Assembly (NCBI RefSeq): GCF_003201815.1
Contig: NZ_QJKB01000001.1
Span: 1,364,001 to 1,428,000, forward strand
DNA length: 64,000 nucleotides
From: Undibacterium pigrum
Lineage (GTDB): Bacteria; Pseudomonadota; Gammaproteobacteria; Burkholderiales; Burkholderiaceae_D
Reading direction: 5' to 3'
Within the stretch, counting starts at the first letter, position 1. Every line of letters begins with the position of its first letter. The notes beneath the pieces are model-generated. The model was given only the letters and a program-made list of their open reading frames with translations, did not search any database and was not told the origin of the DNA. This document shows, piece by piece, positions 55,902-63,393 of this stretch. The position numbers and the translations under genes are program-made.

Positions 55902-56945
55902 TTACCAGAGTGCTTTACCGGAAGCATCTTTAACTTTGGCTTTCCAGTTGTCTTCGATCAATTTGACAACCGGGGCAGGCAAAGCAACATATTCCAGTTC
56001 AGCAGCCATTGCGCCACCGTTTTTGAATGCCCAGTCAAAGAATTTCAATACTTCTTTGCCTTTTTCAGCATCAGCCTGAGATTTGTGCATCAGGATGAAA
56101 GAAGCACCAGTAATAGGCCAGGTGATTTTGCCAGGCTGATTAGTCAGTACCAGGTACATGCCTGGTGCTTTGCTCCAGTCAGCGCCAGCAGCAGCGGACT
56201 TGAAGTTTTCATCATCTGGTTCAGCGAACTGGCCATCAGCATTTTTCAACAAGGTGTGTGTCATCTTGTTTTTCTTCACGTAGGCGTATTCAACATAGCC
56301 TATGGAATTTCTGATTTGCTTGACGCTGGAAGCCACGCCTTCATTACCCTTGCCACCTACACCAACTGGCCATTTGACAGCGGTTGCAGAACCGACTGCA
56401 GTCTTGAATTCAGGGCTGACCTTGGCCAGGTAGTCTGTCCACAGGAAAGTTGTACCGGAACCGTCAGAGCGGTGAACAACAGTGATATCTTCTGCTGGCA
56501 ATTTCACGCCAGGATTAATCGCTGCGATTTCAGGTGCATTCCATTTAGTGATTTTGCCCATGTAGATGGCAGCCAGAACATCGCCTGTCATTTTCAATTT
56601 GCCAGGAGCGATACCTTCCAGATTAACCACTGGCACTACACCACCGATAATGGCTGGGAACTGCACCAGGCCTTCGGCATCCAGCTCTTCTGCTTTCAAT
56701 GGAGCGTCAGACGCGCCGAAATCAACAGTTTTTGCCTTGATTTGTTTAACACCACCACCAGAACCGATGGATTGATAGTTCAGACCGTTGCCACTGGCTT
56801 TTTTATAAGCTTCTGCCCATTTTGCATAAATTGGATATGGGAAAGTCGCGCCAGCGCCAGTAATGTCAGCAGCTTGAGCAGCGCCAAATGTGACAGCGAC
56901 GCCAATTGCAGCGATGAGAGTTTTGACAACACGTTTGATTTGCAT
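55902..56945 (-). CDS. pstS: phosphate ABC transporter substrate-binding protein PstS
   Basis: This 347-residue periplasmic protein binds phosphate. A signal peptide ends after AAQA (about residue 26), then ITGAGATFPYPIYAKWAEAYKK and GSGGGVKQIKAKTVDFGASDAPL. VVHRSDGSGTTFLWTDYL supplies the phosphate-binding Arg-Ser-Asp and Ser-Gly-Thr. The ATG at 56945 is preceded by GAGG at 5-nt spacing. It is first in pstSCAB-phoU-phoBR. A Pho box with a 10-nt spacing to a -10 lies upstream. Confidence 0.98.
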   Translation of the reverse strand: MQIKRVVKTLIAAIGVAVTFGAAQAADITGAGATFPYPIYAKWAEAYKKASGNGLNYQSIGSGGGVKQIKAKTVDFGASDAPLKAEELDAEGLVQFPAIIGGVVPVVNLEGIAPGKLKMTGDVLAAIYMGKITKWNAPEIAAINPGVKLPAEDITVVHRSDGSGTTFLWTDYLAKVSPEFKTAVGSATAVKWPVGVGGKGNEGVASSVKQIRNSIGYVEYAYVKKNKMTHTLLKNADGQFAEPDDENFKSAAAGADWSKAPGMYLVLTNQPGKITWPITGASFILMHKSQADAEKGKEVLKFFDWAFKNGGAMAAELEYVALPAPVVKLIEDNWKAKVKDASGKALW

Positions 56946-57005
56946 GTTCACCTCAGAGTTAAATAACAGTATTCAGTACTACGAGGCGCACTGTACAAGC
57001 CAAAT

Positions 57006-57023
57006 ATGACAGGATTATGACGT
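57006..57023 (-). promoter_or_regulatory. Pho box upstream of pstS
   Basis: On the minus strand the site reads ACGTCATAATCCTGTCAT, two direct PhoB repeats (CGTCAT and CTGTCAT) 11 bp apart. Ten nt downstream is TACAGT (56990-56995), a fair -10, which is the canonical geometry of a class II PhoB promoter. Confidence 0.88.
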
Positions 57024-57064
57024 GAAACAAAGCCTGTGAAATAATTGCACTTGTTATCATTTTT

Positions 57065-57082
57065 TTGTCATAAACTTGTCAT
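57065..57082 (+). promoter_or_regulatory. Pho box upstream of ppk
   Basis: On the plus strand TTGTCATAAACTTGTCAT contains two TTGTCAT repeats 11 bp apart. Ten nt downstream is TAGAAT (57093-57098) as -10. Transcription would start near 57105, which rules out the most upstream start codons for ppk. Confidence 0.9.
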
Positions 57083-57129
57083 TTAAGAAGTCTAGAATGC
57101 TTGCGTATATATATGACACCCTTTATGAC

Positions 57130-59322
57130 ATGCAAAAAACTATGCCAAACCAGGATGCACACTCGCCAGCCACTGAACCGGAAGAGGTGAAAGATATTTC
57201 TCACGTAGAAAACAAGACTGCAAACAAGCAGGGCAAGCAAAATGTGCCAGAATTATCACGTTCAGTGATCTTTCTGGACAGGGAAATGTCACAAATCGCT
57301 TTCAACTGGCGTGTACTGGCGCAGGCAGAAGACCGCAGCATCCCACTGCTTGAGCGCCTGAAATACTTGTGCATAGTCGGCAGCAACCTGGATGAATTCT
57401 TTGAAGTCAGGGTAGCCAGCCTGCTGGCGCAAAATACGGTGGATGGTGAACTGGTGCAGCACCCTGCCTTCCAGGCCATGCTAAAGCGCGTCAGTGACGA
57501 ATGCCACCAGTTAGCAAAAAGGCAGTATGAATTACTGAATCAGGAAATCCTGCCGCAGTTATCGCAAAAAGGCATACACCTGCTGCGCCACTCCGAGCGC
57601 AATGAAGCACAGCGTGCCTGGGTCAAGTCTTATTTCGAACGCGAAGTCAGGCCATTGTTGACACCAATTGGTCTCGACCCGGCCCACCCTTTCCCTCAGG
57701 TCGTCAACAAGAGTTTGAATTTCATTGTTTCGCTGGCAGGCAAGGATGCTTTTGGCCGTGGCACTGGCATCGCCATTGTCAAGGCACCACGCGTTTTACC
57801 GCGCATCATCCGTCTGCCCGACGAATTATCGAACGATGGCATGGCCTTTTGTCTGCTGTCCTCAGTCATCCACTCGCATATTGAAGATTTGTTCAATGGT
57901 CGCGAAGTCATCAACTATTCACAGTTCCGCGTCACCCGTGACAGCGACTTGTGGGTAGATGAAGAAGAAGTCAAGAATCTGCGCCAGGCCTTACAGGGTG
58001 AATTGCAAACCCGCCAGTTTGGTGCTGCGGTACGTCTGGAAGTAGCAAAAAACTGTCCCGAAGACTTATCCCGCTTCCTGCTGGAACAGTTCTGCCTGGA
58101 CAGCGACCGCCTGTACCCGGTTGATGGCCCAGTGAATATGGTCAGGCTGGGCGAGCTGGTTGACCATGTCAAACAACCTAACCTGCGCTTCCCACCCTTC
58201 TCTGCCAAGGCAGTTGGCAAGTATGCACACGCAGACATTTTCACTTTACTGCGCAAACAAGATATCTTGCTGCACCACCCCTTCCAGCCTTTCCAAACTG
58301 TCATTGACTTTATACGCTCAGCTTCGCAAGACCCTAGCGTAGTCGCCATCAAACAAACCATCTACCGTACTGGCATGAATTCGGATTTGATGGAGTCGCT
58401 GATTACCGCAGCCAGACTGGGCAAGGAAGTCACCGTCATCGTTGAACTGATGGCGCGCTTTGATGAAGAGGCCAATATCAACTGGGCAGACAAACTGCAA
58501 CGCGCCGGCGCACAAGTTGTGTATGGTGTGGTTGGCCTGAAGACTCATGCCAAACTGGCCCTGGTGATACGCCGTGAAGAAGGCGGCACCTTGCGCCACT
58601 ATGCCCACCTTGGCACAGGCAATTACCATCCATCTACTACACGCTTTTATACCGATTTTGGTTTACTGACAGCCCACCCTGGTGTGGCAGCAGAAGTCAA
58701 CGAAGTCTTTATCCATCTGACTGGCCTGACCAAACCCAAGAAACTCGATTATCTGTGGCTGGCACCATTTGCCCTGCAACCGCAAATCATCAAAGCCATA
58801 CGTAATGAAGCGCGCATCGCACGTGAAGGTCGCCCTGCCCGCATCATTGCCAAGATGAATGCACTGCTGGATGAATCTGTTATCCGCGCTCTGTATGCTG
58901 CATCGGCAGATGGCGTCAAGATTGACCTCATCATCCGTGGTGCCTGTGCATTGCGCCCTGGCGTGCCTGGTTTGTCCGAGAATATCAAGGTGCGCTCCAT
59001 CATAGGTCGCTTCCTGGAACATAGTCGCATCTATTACTTCCGCAATGACCTGGCACATGATGTCTATCTCGCAAGTGCTGACTGGATGAACCGCAACCTG
59101 TTCCGCCGTATTGAAGTGGCTTTCCCGGTGCTGGAAAAATCATTGAAAAAACGTGTCATTTCTGAAGGCCTGGAACCCTATTTGAAAGACAATGTGAATG
59201 CCTGGACGCTGGATTCAGATGGCCGTTACGAGCGCAAGAAAGCCAGGGCCAAGCAAGTACGCTTCTGCGCCCAGCAACATTTAATGCAGACACTGGGTTC
59301 ATTAGCTGATACGGAAAATTAA
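57130..59322 (+). CDS. ppk1: polyphosphate kinase 1
   Basis: This enzyme of about 730 residues polymerises ATP gamma-phosphate into polyphosphate. The N-terminal domain has FLDREMSQIAFNWRVLAQAED and VGSNLDEFFEVRVASLL. The phospholipase-D-like catalytic domains show QDPSVVAIKQTIYRTG, GLKTHAKLALVIRRE with the autophosphorylated His, and YAHLGTGNYHPSTTRFYTDFG. Start: the Pho promoter's predicted transcription start (about 57105) excludes the in-frame starts at 57076 and 57097, leaving ATG 57130 or 57142; neither has a good ribosome-binding site. An N-terminal extension of about 55 residues precedes the conserved domain. sixA follows 2 bp later. Confidence 0.96.
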   Translation: MQKTMPNQDAHSPATEPEEVKDISHVENKTANKQGKQNVPELSRSVIFLDREMSQIAFNWRVLAQAEDRSIPLLERLKYLCIVGSNLDEFFEVRVASLLAQNTVDGELVQHPAFQAMLKRVSDECHQLAKRQYELLNQEILPQLSQKGIHLLRHSERNEAQRAWVKSYFEREVRPLLTPIGLDPAHPFPQVVNKSLNFIVSLAGKDAFGRGTGIAIVKAPRVLPRIIRLPDELSNDGMAFCLLSSVIHSHIEDLFNGREVINYSQFRVTRDSDLWVDEEEVKNLRQALQGELQTRQFGAAVRLEVAKNCPEDLSRFLLEQFCLDSDRLYPVDGPVNMVRLGELVDHVKQPNLRFPPFSAKAVGKYAHADIFTLLRKQDILLHHPFQPFQTVIDFIRSASQDPSVVAIKQTIYRTGMNSDLMESLITAARLGKEVTVIVELMARFDEEANINWADKLQRAGAQVVYGVVGLKTHAKLALVIRREEGGTLRHYAHLGTGNYHPSTTRFYTDFGLLTAHPGVAAEVNEVFIHLTGLTKPKKLDYLWLAPFALQPQIIKAIRNEARIAREGRPARIIAKMNALLDESVIRALYAASADGVKIDLIIRGACALRPGVPGLSENIKVRSIIGRFLEHSRIYYFRNDLAHDVYLASADWMNRNLFRRIEVAFPVLEKSLKKRVISEGLEPYLKDNVNAWTLDSDGRYERKKARAKQVRFCAQQHLMQTLGSLADTEN

Positions 59323-59324
59323 TA

Positions 59325-59804
59325 ATGGATCTTATTCTCTGGCGTCACGCAGAAGCAGAACCGGCAACGGCTGAGCTGACTGATGAATTCAGAAAACTGA
59401 CAGGCAAGGGAAACAAGCAGGCCAGCAAAATCGCTTTCTGGCTGGACAGTACGCTGCCTGAAACATGCAGGATACTGGCCAGCCCCACCATACGTACCAG
59501 GGACACGGCTGAGGCCTTGATCGCCTGTGGCAGGAAGTACAAAATCATGCCAGAACTGGGGCCGGCAGCTACGGTCAACGATGTTCTGACTGCCGCCAAC
59601 TGGCCGAATAGTCGCGAACCTGTGCTCATCATCGGCCACCAACCCTATCTGGGTCAGGTCGCCGCTGAATTGCTGGGCCATCCCTTGCAAGAGTACAGCG
59701 TACGCAAGGGAAATGTCTGGTGGATCACGCAAAAGCAGCGGGAAAATGAAATCGTACAAACCTATCTGAAGGCCATCATGTCGCCCGATCTGGTGGTGAA
59801 ATAA
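59325..59804 (+). CDS. sixA: SixA-type phosphohistidine phosphatase
   Basis: This 159-residue histidine-phosphatase-superfamily protein begins MDLILWRHAEAEPAT with the catalytic RHA/G motif. It contains ILASPTIRTRDTAEAL with the second Arg and VLIIGHQPYLGQVAAEL with the second His. SixA removes phosphate from His in phosphotransfer proteins. It starts 2 bp after the ppk stop and is cotranscribed with it, so it should be part of the Pho response here. Its partner protein is unknown. Confidence 0.9.
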   Translation: MDLILWRHAEAEPATAELTDEFRKLTGKGNKQASKIAFWLDSTLPETCRILASPTIRTRDTAEALIACGRKYKIMPELGPAATVNDVLTAANWPNSREPVLIIGHQPYLGQVAAELLGHPLQEYSVRKGNVWWITQKQRENEIVQTYLKAIMSPDLVVK

Positions 59805-59915
59805 GCGCCACAGCGTCTGGCTGGTGCGAGATAAGTTACAGGTAAAAATACTGGGTCTCAGCAGCAAATGCGGCTTGCTGTTAGTATGGAGGACCGTCTT
59901 TACTCATAAAGTACG

Positions 59916-60803
59916 ATGAAACCTACGCACATCCTTGCCGCCCTGCTCGCAGTTATTACCTGGGGCATTAATTTCGTTGTCATCAAAATCGGCTTGCAAG
60001 GCTTACCGCCTGTGCTATTCACCGCATCACGCTTTATATTTTCTGCCCTGCCCCTGATATTTTTTGTACCTCTTCCAAAAACATCCTGGAAGTGGGTAGT
60101 TGCCTATGGCATGTTCCAGTTCGCCTTTCAGTTCACGCTTTTGTTTTGCGGTATCAAACTGGGCTTTCCTGCAGGCCTGGCGTCCCTGGTCATGCAATTA
60201 CAGGCCTTTATCACCATGGGGCTGGCGGTTGTCATCATGGGAGAAAAGCCACAATTCGTGCAGGTGCTGGGTGCCCTGATTGCCTTGTCTGGCATGGCCC
60301 TGGTGGCCATGCATCTGGAAGCACAGGCAACCATCATAGGATTCTTGCTGGTGGTTGCTGGCGCAGTGTGCTGGAGTATCGCCAATATTGTCACCAAGAA
60401 GATAGGTGTGGTTAATCCTCTGTCCATGGTGGTATGGGGTTCGGCCATTGCCAGTCCGCCTTTGCTGCTGGCGTCGTACATGATGGAAGGCATGGATGCC
60501 TGGCAGGCAGCTTATGCGCAACTGAACTGGACTTCCATCGGAGCGATCGCTTACCAGTCCTATCCGAATACCATCGTCGGTTTTGGCATCTGGTCATGGC
60601 TGATGCGTAAATACCCTGCTGCCACCATAGCGCCGTTCACCTTGCTGGTGCCAGTAGTTGGTATGGTCACTGCGTCTATTGTGTTGAACGAGACTTTATT
60701 CTGGTGGAAAATCTGCGCTGGTCTGCTGGTACTCGGCGGTTTGGCCTGCAACCAGTTTGGCCTACGAATCTGGTCATGGTTCAAACCAGCTGCAACCACC
60801 TGA
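59916..60803 (+). CDS. EamA/DMT-family transporter
   Basis: This 295-residue membrane protein has ten predicted helices and two EamA repeats (HILAALLAVITWGINFVVIK and GFLLVVAGAVCWSIANIVTKK). The sequence VITWGINFVVIKIGLQGLPP is typical of the YdcZ/EamA exporter group related to O-acetylserine/cysteine exporter EamA. The substrate is unknown. It lies 111 bp after sixA on the same strand and converges on the plcP-like gene. Confidence 0.92.
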   Translation: MKPTHILAALLAVITWGINFVVIKIGLQGLPPVLFTASRFIFSALPLIFFVPLPKTSWKWVVAYGMFQFAFQFTLLFCGIKLGFPAGLASLVMQLQAFITMGLAVVIMGEKPQFVQVLGALIALSGMALVAMHLEAQATIIGFLLVVAGAVCWSIANIVTKKIGVVNPLSMVVWGSAIASPPLLLASYMMEGMDAWQAAYAQLNWTSIGAIAYQSYPNTIVGFGIWSWLMRKYPAATIAPFTLLVPVVGMVTASIVLNETLFWWKICAGLLVLGGLACNQFGLRIWSWFKPAATT

Positions 60804-60819
60804 GCACAATCAAGCAAAA

Positions 60820-61686
60820 TCAGCCAGCGACTGTTTCCAGCTCAGGTTCTTCTACATAGGTATCTGTCACGGCATCTGCCACATGTTCAGGGTGGCAGAT
60901 ATCATGCCAGGTCACCAGCCTGAGTTCACCCCTGGCGTCTTCCACCAGGGCTGACAGGCTCTCAACCCAGTCGCCATCATTGCAATACAGGATACCGCCT
61001 ATGTCGCGTATCTCTGGCTTGTGGATATGACCGCAGATGATGCCATCGAGGCCTTTGCGACGGGCTTCGTCTGCCAGTGCATCTTCAAACTGCGTGATAT
61101 AGCTGACCGCGTTCTTGACCTTTTGCTTCAGGTATTGAGACAGCGACCAGTAAGGCATGCCAGCGCGGGCGCGCCAGTTATTGAAAATCTGGTTGAATTT
61201 CAAAATGACCGTGTACAGGCTGTCGCCTACATAAGCCAGCCATTTGGCGCAGGCGATGACGCCATCAAACCTGTCACCATGCAAGACCAGCATGCGCTTG
61301 CCTGCCGCAGTGGTATGCACCAGCTCATCCCTGATCTTGATACCACCGAAATCGAGGTCGATAAACTGGCGTACCGACTCGTCATGGTTGCCAGGCACGA
61401 AGATGACATTCGTGCCTTTCTTGGCTTTTTTCAGGACGGTCTGCACCACATTATTATGAGTTTGATCCCAGTACCAGCGACGCTTGAGTTGCCAGCCATC
61501 GATGATGTCACCAACCAGGTAAAGGGTATCTGAGTCGGTAGCACGCAAGAACTCCAGCAACTTGGCCGCCTGGCAGCCGCTCGTTCCCAGATGCAAATCT
61601 GAAATCCAGATAGTGCGGAAACGCTGGGTTTCTTTCTTACCGGTTTTATACAATTTGCTATTCAGGAACTGATCGGCTGGTTTCAT
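60820..61686 (-). CDS. PlcP-type metallophosphoesterase (candidate phosphate-starvation phospholipase C)
   Basis: This 288-residue calcineurin-like phosphoesterase has all metal motifs: SDLHLG (Asp30, His32), GDIIDGW (Asp60), PGNHDE (Asn100, His101), HGDRFDG and CGHIHKP. It falls in the COG2908 group often annotated as LpxH-like. The longer length, YWSLSQYLKQKVKNAVSYI and LYCNDGDWVESLSALVED fit the PlcP type, which in Sinorhizobium degrades membrane phospholipids under phosphate starvation. An LpxH role in lipid A synthesis is the alternative. It lies 3 bp after an OlsB-like gene with Pho half-sites upstream, which favours PlcP. Confidence 0.82.
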   Translation of the reverse strand: MKPADQFLNSKLYKTGKKETQRFRTIWISDLHLGTSGCQAAKLLEFLRATDSDTLYLVGDIIDGWQLKRRWYWDQTHNNVVQTVLKKAKKGTNVIFVPGNHDESVRQFIDLDFGGIKIRDELVHTTAAGKRMLVLHGDRFDGVIACAKWLAYVGDSLYTVILKFNQIFNNWRARAGMPYWSLSQYLKQKVKNAVSYITQFEDALADEARRKGLDGIICGHIHKPEIRDIGGILYCNDGDWVESLSALVEDARGELRLVTWHDICHPEHVADAVTDTYVEEPELETVAG

Positions 61687-61689
61687 CTT

Positions 61690-62454
61690 TTATTGCTCCC
61701 CTGTGCCGTAATGGCGTGCGTAACGGTTATCCAGATTCGCCAATGGCAACATGACGAACAAATCAGCACTATGGAAATCAGGGTCCCAGGCGGGATCACC
61801 ACAGACCCAGGCACCAGCACGCAAATAACCTTTCAGCAGCGGCGGGATACGTGCCTCGGTAGTGCTGCTATCGATTTCATCAAGCGGGAAAGGCGTGTGC
61901 GGCGTAACGCGATATTCGAGTGGAGAAAAATCTGCTGCAGATAAACCACGGTAGATCGCGGCGGCATTCTGGCCACCGTCAGTCAGACTGATACTCGCGC
62001 AACCGATGAGGTGCGAGCAACGCTCACGGCGCATATAGGCAGCCAGGCCAGCCCACAGCAACATGATGACGGCACCGCTGCGGTAGTCAGGGTGTATGCA
62101 GGCGCGGCCTGCTTCTGCCACGCTATTGCGTATGTGTTGCAGGCGGGACAGGTCGAATTCTGTTTCAGAGTAATAACGACCCAGTTGGCGGGCCGCATTT
62201 GGTCCCAGTATGCGGTAGGTGCCTACCACTTTCAGGGTCTTGGAGTCACGTACGATCAAATGATCGCAATGTTCGTCAAATTCATCTTTATCCAGGCCAT
62301 CGGGATTGGATAAGGCAGACAGGCCCATGCTTTCTATAAAGACCTTATAGCGCAGGCGCTGCACTTCTTTGACTTCTTTTGCCGTGGTAGCAAGGCTCAG
62401 ATTTAGCTTGGAAAAACTGGGATTAGCATCGGCGGGTATCGTGAGTAATCGCAT
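61690..62454 (-). CDS. OlsB-type ornithine-lipid N-acyltransferase (GNAT/hemolysin-like)
   Basis: This 254-residue protein matches the Acetyltransf_5/OlsB family, which N-acylates ornithine with 3-hydroxy fatty acids to start ornithine lipid synthesis. Motifs are EVKEVQRLRYKVFIESMG, DKDEFDEHCDHLIVRDSKT, VVGTYRILGP, EAGRACIHPDYRSGAVIMLL and LIGCASISL. OlsA, the second acyltransferase, is not adjacent. The first gene of a two-gene operon, it has three PhoB-type repeats upstream. Related enzymes act in other lipid or siderophore acylations, so the exact substrate is inferred. Confidence 0.85.
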   Translation of the reverse strand: MRLLTIPADANPSFSKLNLSLATTAKEVKEVQRLRYKVFIESMGLSALSNPDGLDKDEFDEHCDHLIVRDSKTLKVVGTYRILGPNAARQLGRYYSETEFDLSRLQHIRNSVAEAGRACIHPDYRSGAVIMLLWAGLAAYMRRERCSHLIGCASISLTDGGQNAAAIYRGLSAADFSPLEYRVTPHTPFPLDEIDSSTTEARIPPLLKGYLRAGAWVCGDPAWDPDFHSADLFVMLPLANLDNRYARHYGTGEQ

Positions 62455-62521
62455 TCATCGTCCTTGTCATGTTGTTCGTTGATCCGACGAACGAAGAATA
62501 ATCAAGGATTACTTCAGCAAG

Positions 62522-62550
62522 ATGACAGTTGAATGTCAGTTTTATGACAA
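62522..62550 (-). promoter_or_regulatory. Three phased Pho half-sites upstream of the olsB-like operon
   Basis: Reading the minus strand, TTGTCAT (62544-62550), CTGACAT (62533-62539) and CTGTCAT (62522-62528) recur at exactly 11-bp steps with 4-nt AT-rich spacers. That is the periodicity of PhoB binding sites. The -10 expected about 10 nt downstream (TAATCC, 62506-62511) is weak. Confidence 0.85.
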
Positions 62551-62551
62551 G

Positions 62552-62594
62552 TCAAAAAAACAACAATCCCTGGCTGACGAATGTCAGGCAGGGA
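62552..62594 (-). terminator. Terminator of the H1-like gene
   Basis: A 12-bp inverted repeat with one mismatch (TCCCTGCCTGAC / GTCAGCCAGGGA on the minus strand) is followed by a T-rich run. It lies about 110 bp after the stop of the gene at 62705. Confidence 0.75.
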
Positions 62595-62704
62595 TAGACA
62601 GGTGAAATCTATAGATTTGGGTGCACATCTCCCCAGAACGGAGAATATGACCCAGACCCTTAGCAATACAGCTTAATAAAGCCAAACACAGCTATAAGTC
62701 TGTA

Positions 62705-63199
62705 TTATTTTTCTTTCTTTGGCCTGCCAGCCTTCAATGGAGCCAGGCCTGCGATCAATTTTTTCAGGGTGGGAACATCTGTTTTGCCCAGTAAAGCCAC
62801 GCCTATGCGCAGCAACTGGCTTTTCTTGACTTCCACTCCAGCCTTAAGGCAGGCTTTTTTGACTGCGCCGAGGGCAGCATACTCACTTTCCGGCATGGTG
62901 AAGCTGTCGCGCACCAATTTAGGCTTTTTCACTTTTTCCACTACAGGCTCAGCTACCGGCTTCACCTCTACAGCTTTAGCGACAGACTTGCTACGGACTG
63001 GTGCGTTTGCTACCACTTTTGTTGCCACTTTCGCGGCTACTTTTACTGGTGGTTTCAATGGTGTTTTTTCATCAGTAACAGGCTTGCTGACGACTTTTTT
63101 CTTGACTGCTGCGACTGGGCTCTTCTTAACAGCCACGATTTTTTTCTCTGTACTTGCTGCCACTACCGGACTCAATTTCTTCGTTGTTGCGGTTGCCAT
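62705..63199 (-). CDS. Lys/Ala/Val-rich histone H1-like protein with C-terminal conserved domain
   Basis: This 164-residue basic protein has two parts. The first 95 residues are a low-complexity Lys-Ala-Val-Pro tail (KKSPVAAVKKKVVSKPV, KVAAKVATKVVANAP) like bacterial histone-H1-type tails. The last 65 are a compact conserved region, KLVRDSFTMPESEYAALGAVKKAC then VKKSQLLRIGVALLGKTD, ending KAGRPKKEK, which looks like a ribbon-helix-helix-type DNA-binding segment. A nucleoid-associated role is inferred. The ATG at 63199 has GGAGG at 5-nt spacing, preferred over an ATG at 63223. Confidence 0.8.
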   Translation of the reverse strand: MATATTKKLSPVVAASTEKKIVAVKKSPVAAVKKKVVSKPVTDEKTPLKPPVKVAAKVATKVVANAPVRSKSVAKAVEVKPVAEPVVEKVKKPKLVRDSFTMPESEYAALGAVKKACLKAGVEVKKSQLLRIGVALLGKTDVPTLKKLIAGLAPLKAGRPKKEK

Positions 63200-63393
63200 T
63201 CCAGCCTCCAGGTTAGAAAACATGTAAACAATATAAACAATTTATTGTTGTTATGCAAGGAGCAAGCATAGCCAGAAGAAATGACAGGGACATTACGAAA
63301 AAAACGCTCGCAAGAAAAAATATCGCCGCTCATGAGATAATCCGCGCCGTTTCACCGGGCAGCATTTTCCCACCCTATTGTTTCGTTTTTATT

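Noticed and set aside
63280-63300. ATGACAG half-site near the second pstS and the H1-like gene
   Set aside because: Only one good PhoB half-site is present; the position 11 bp away matches at only 4 of 7 bases, and its orientation would serve the H1-like gene, not pstS.
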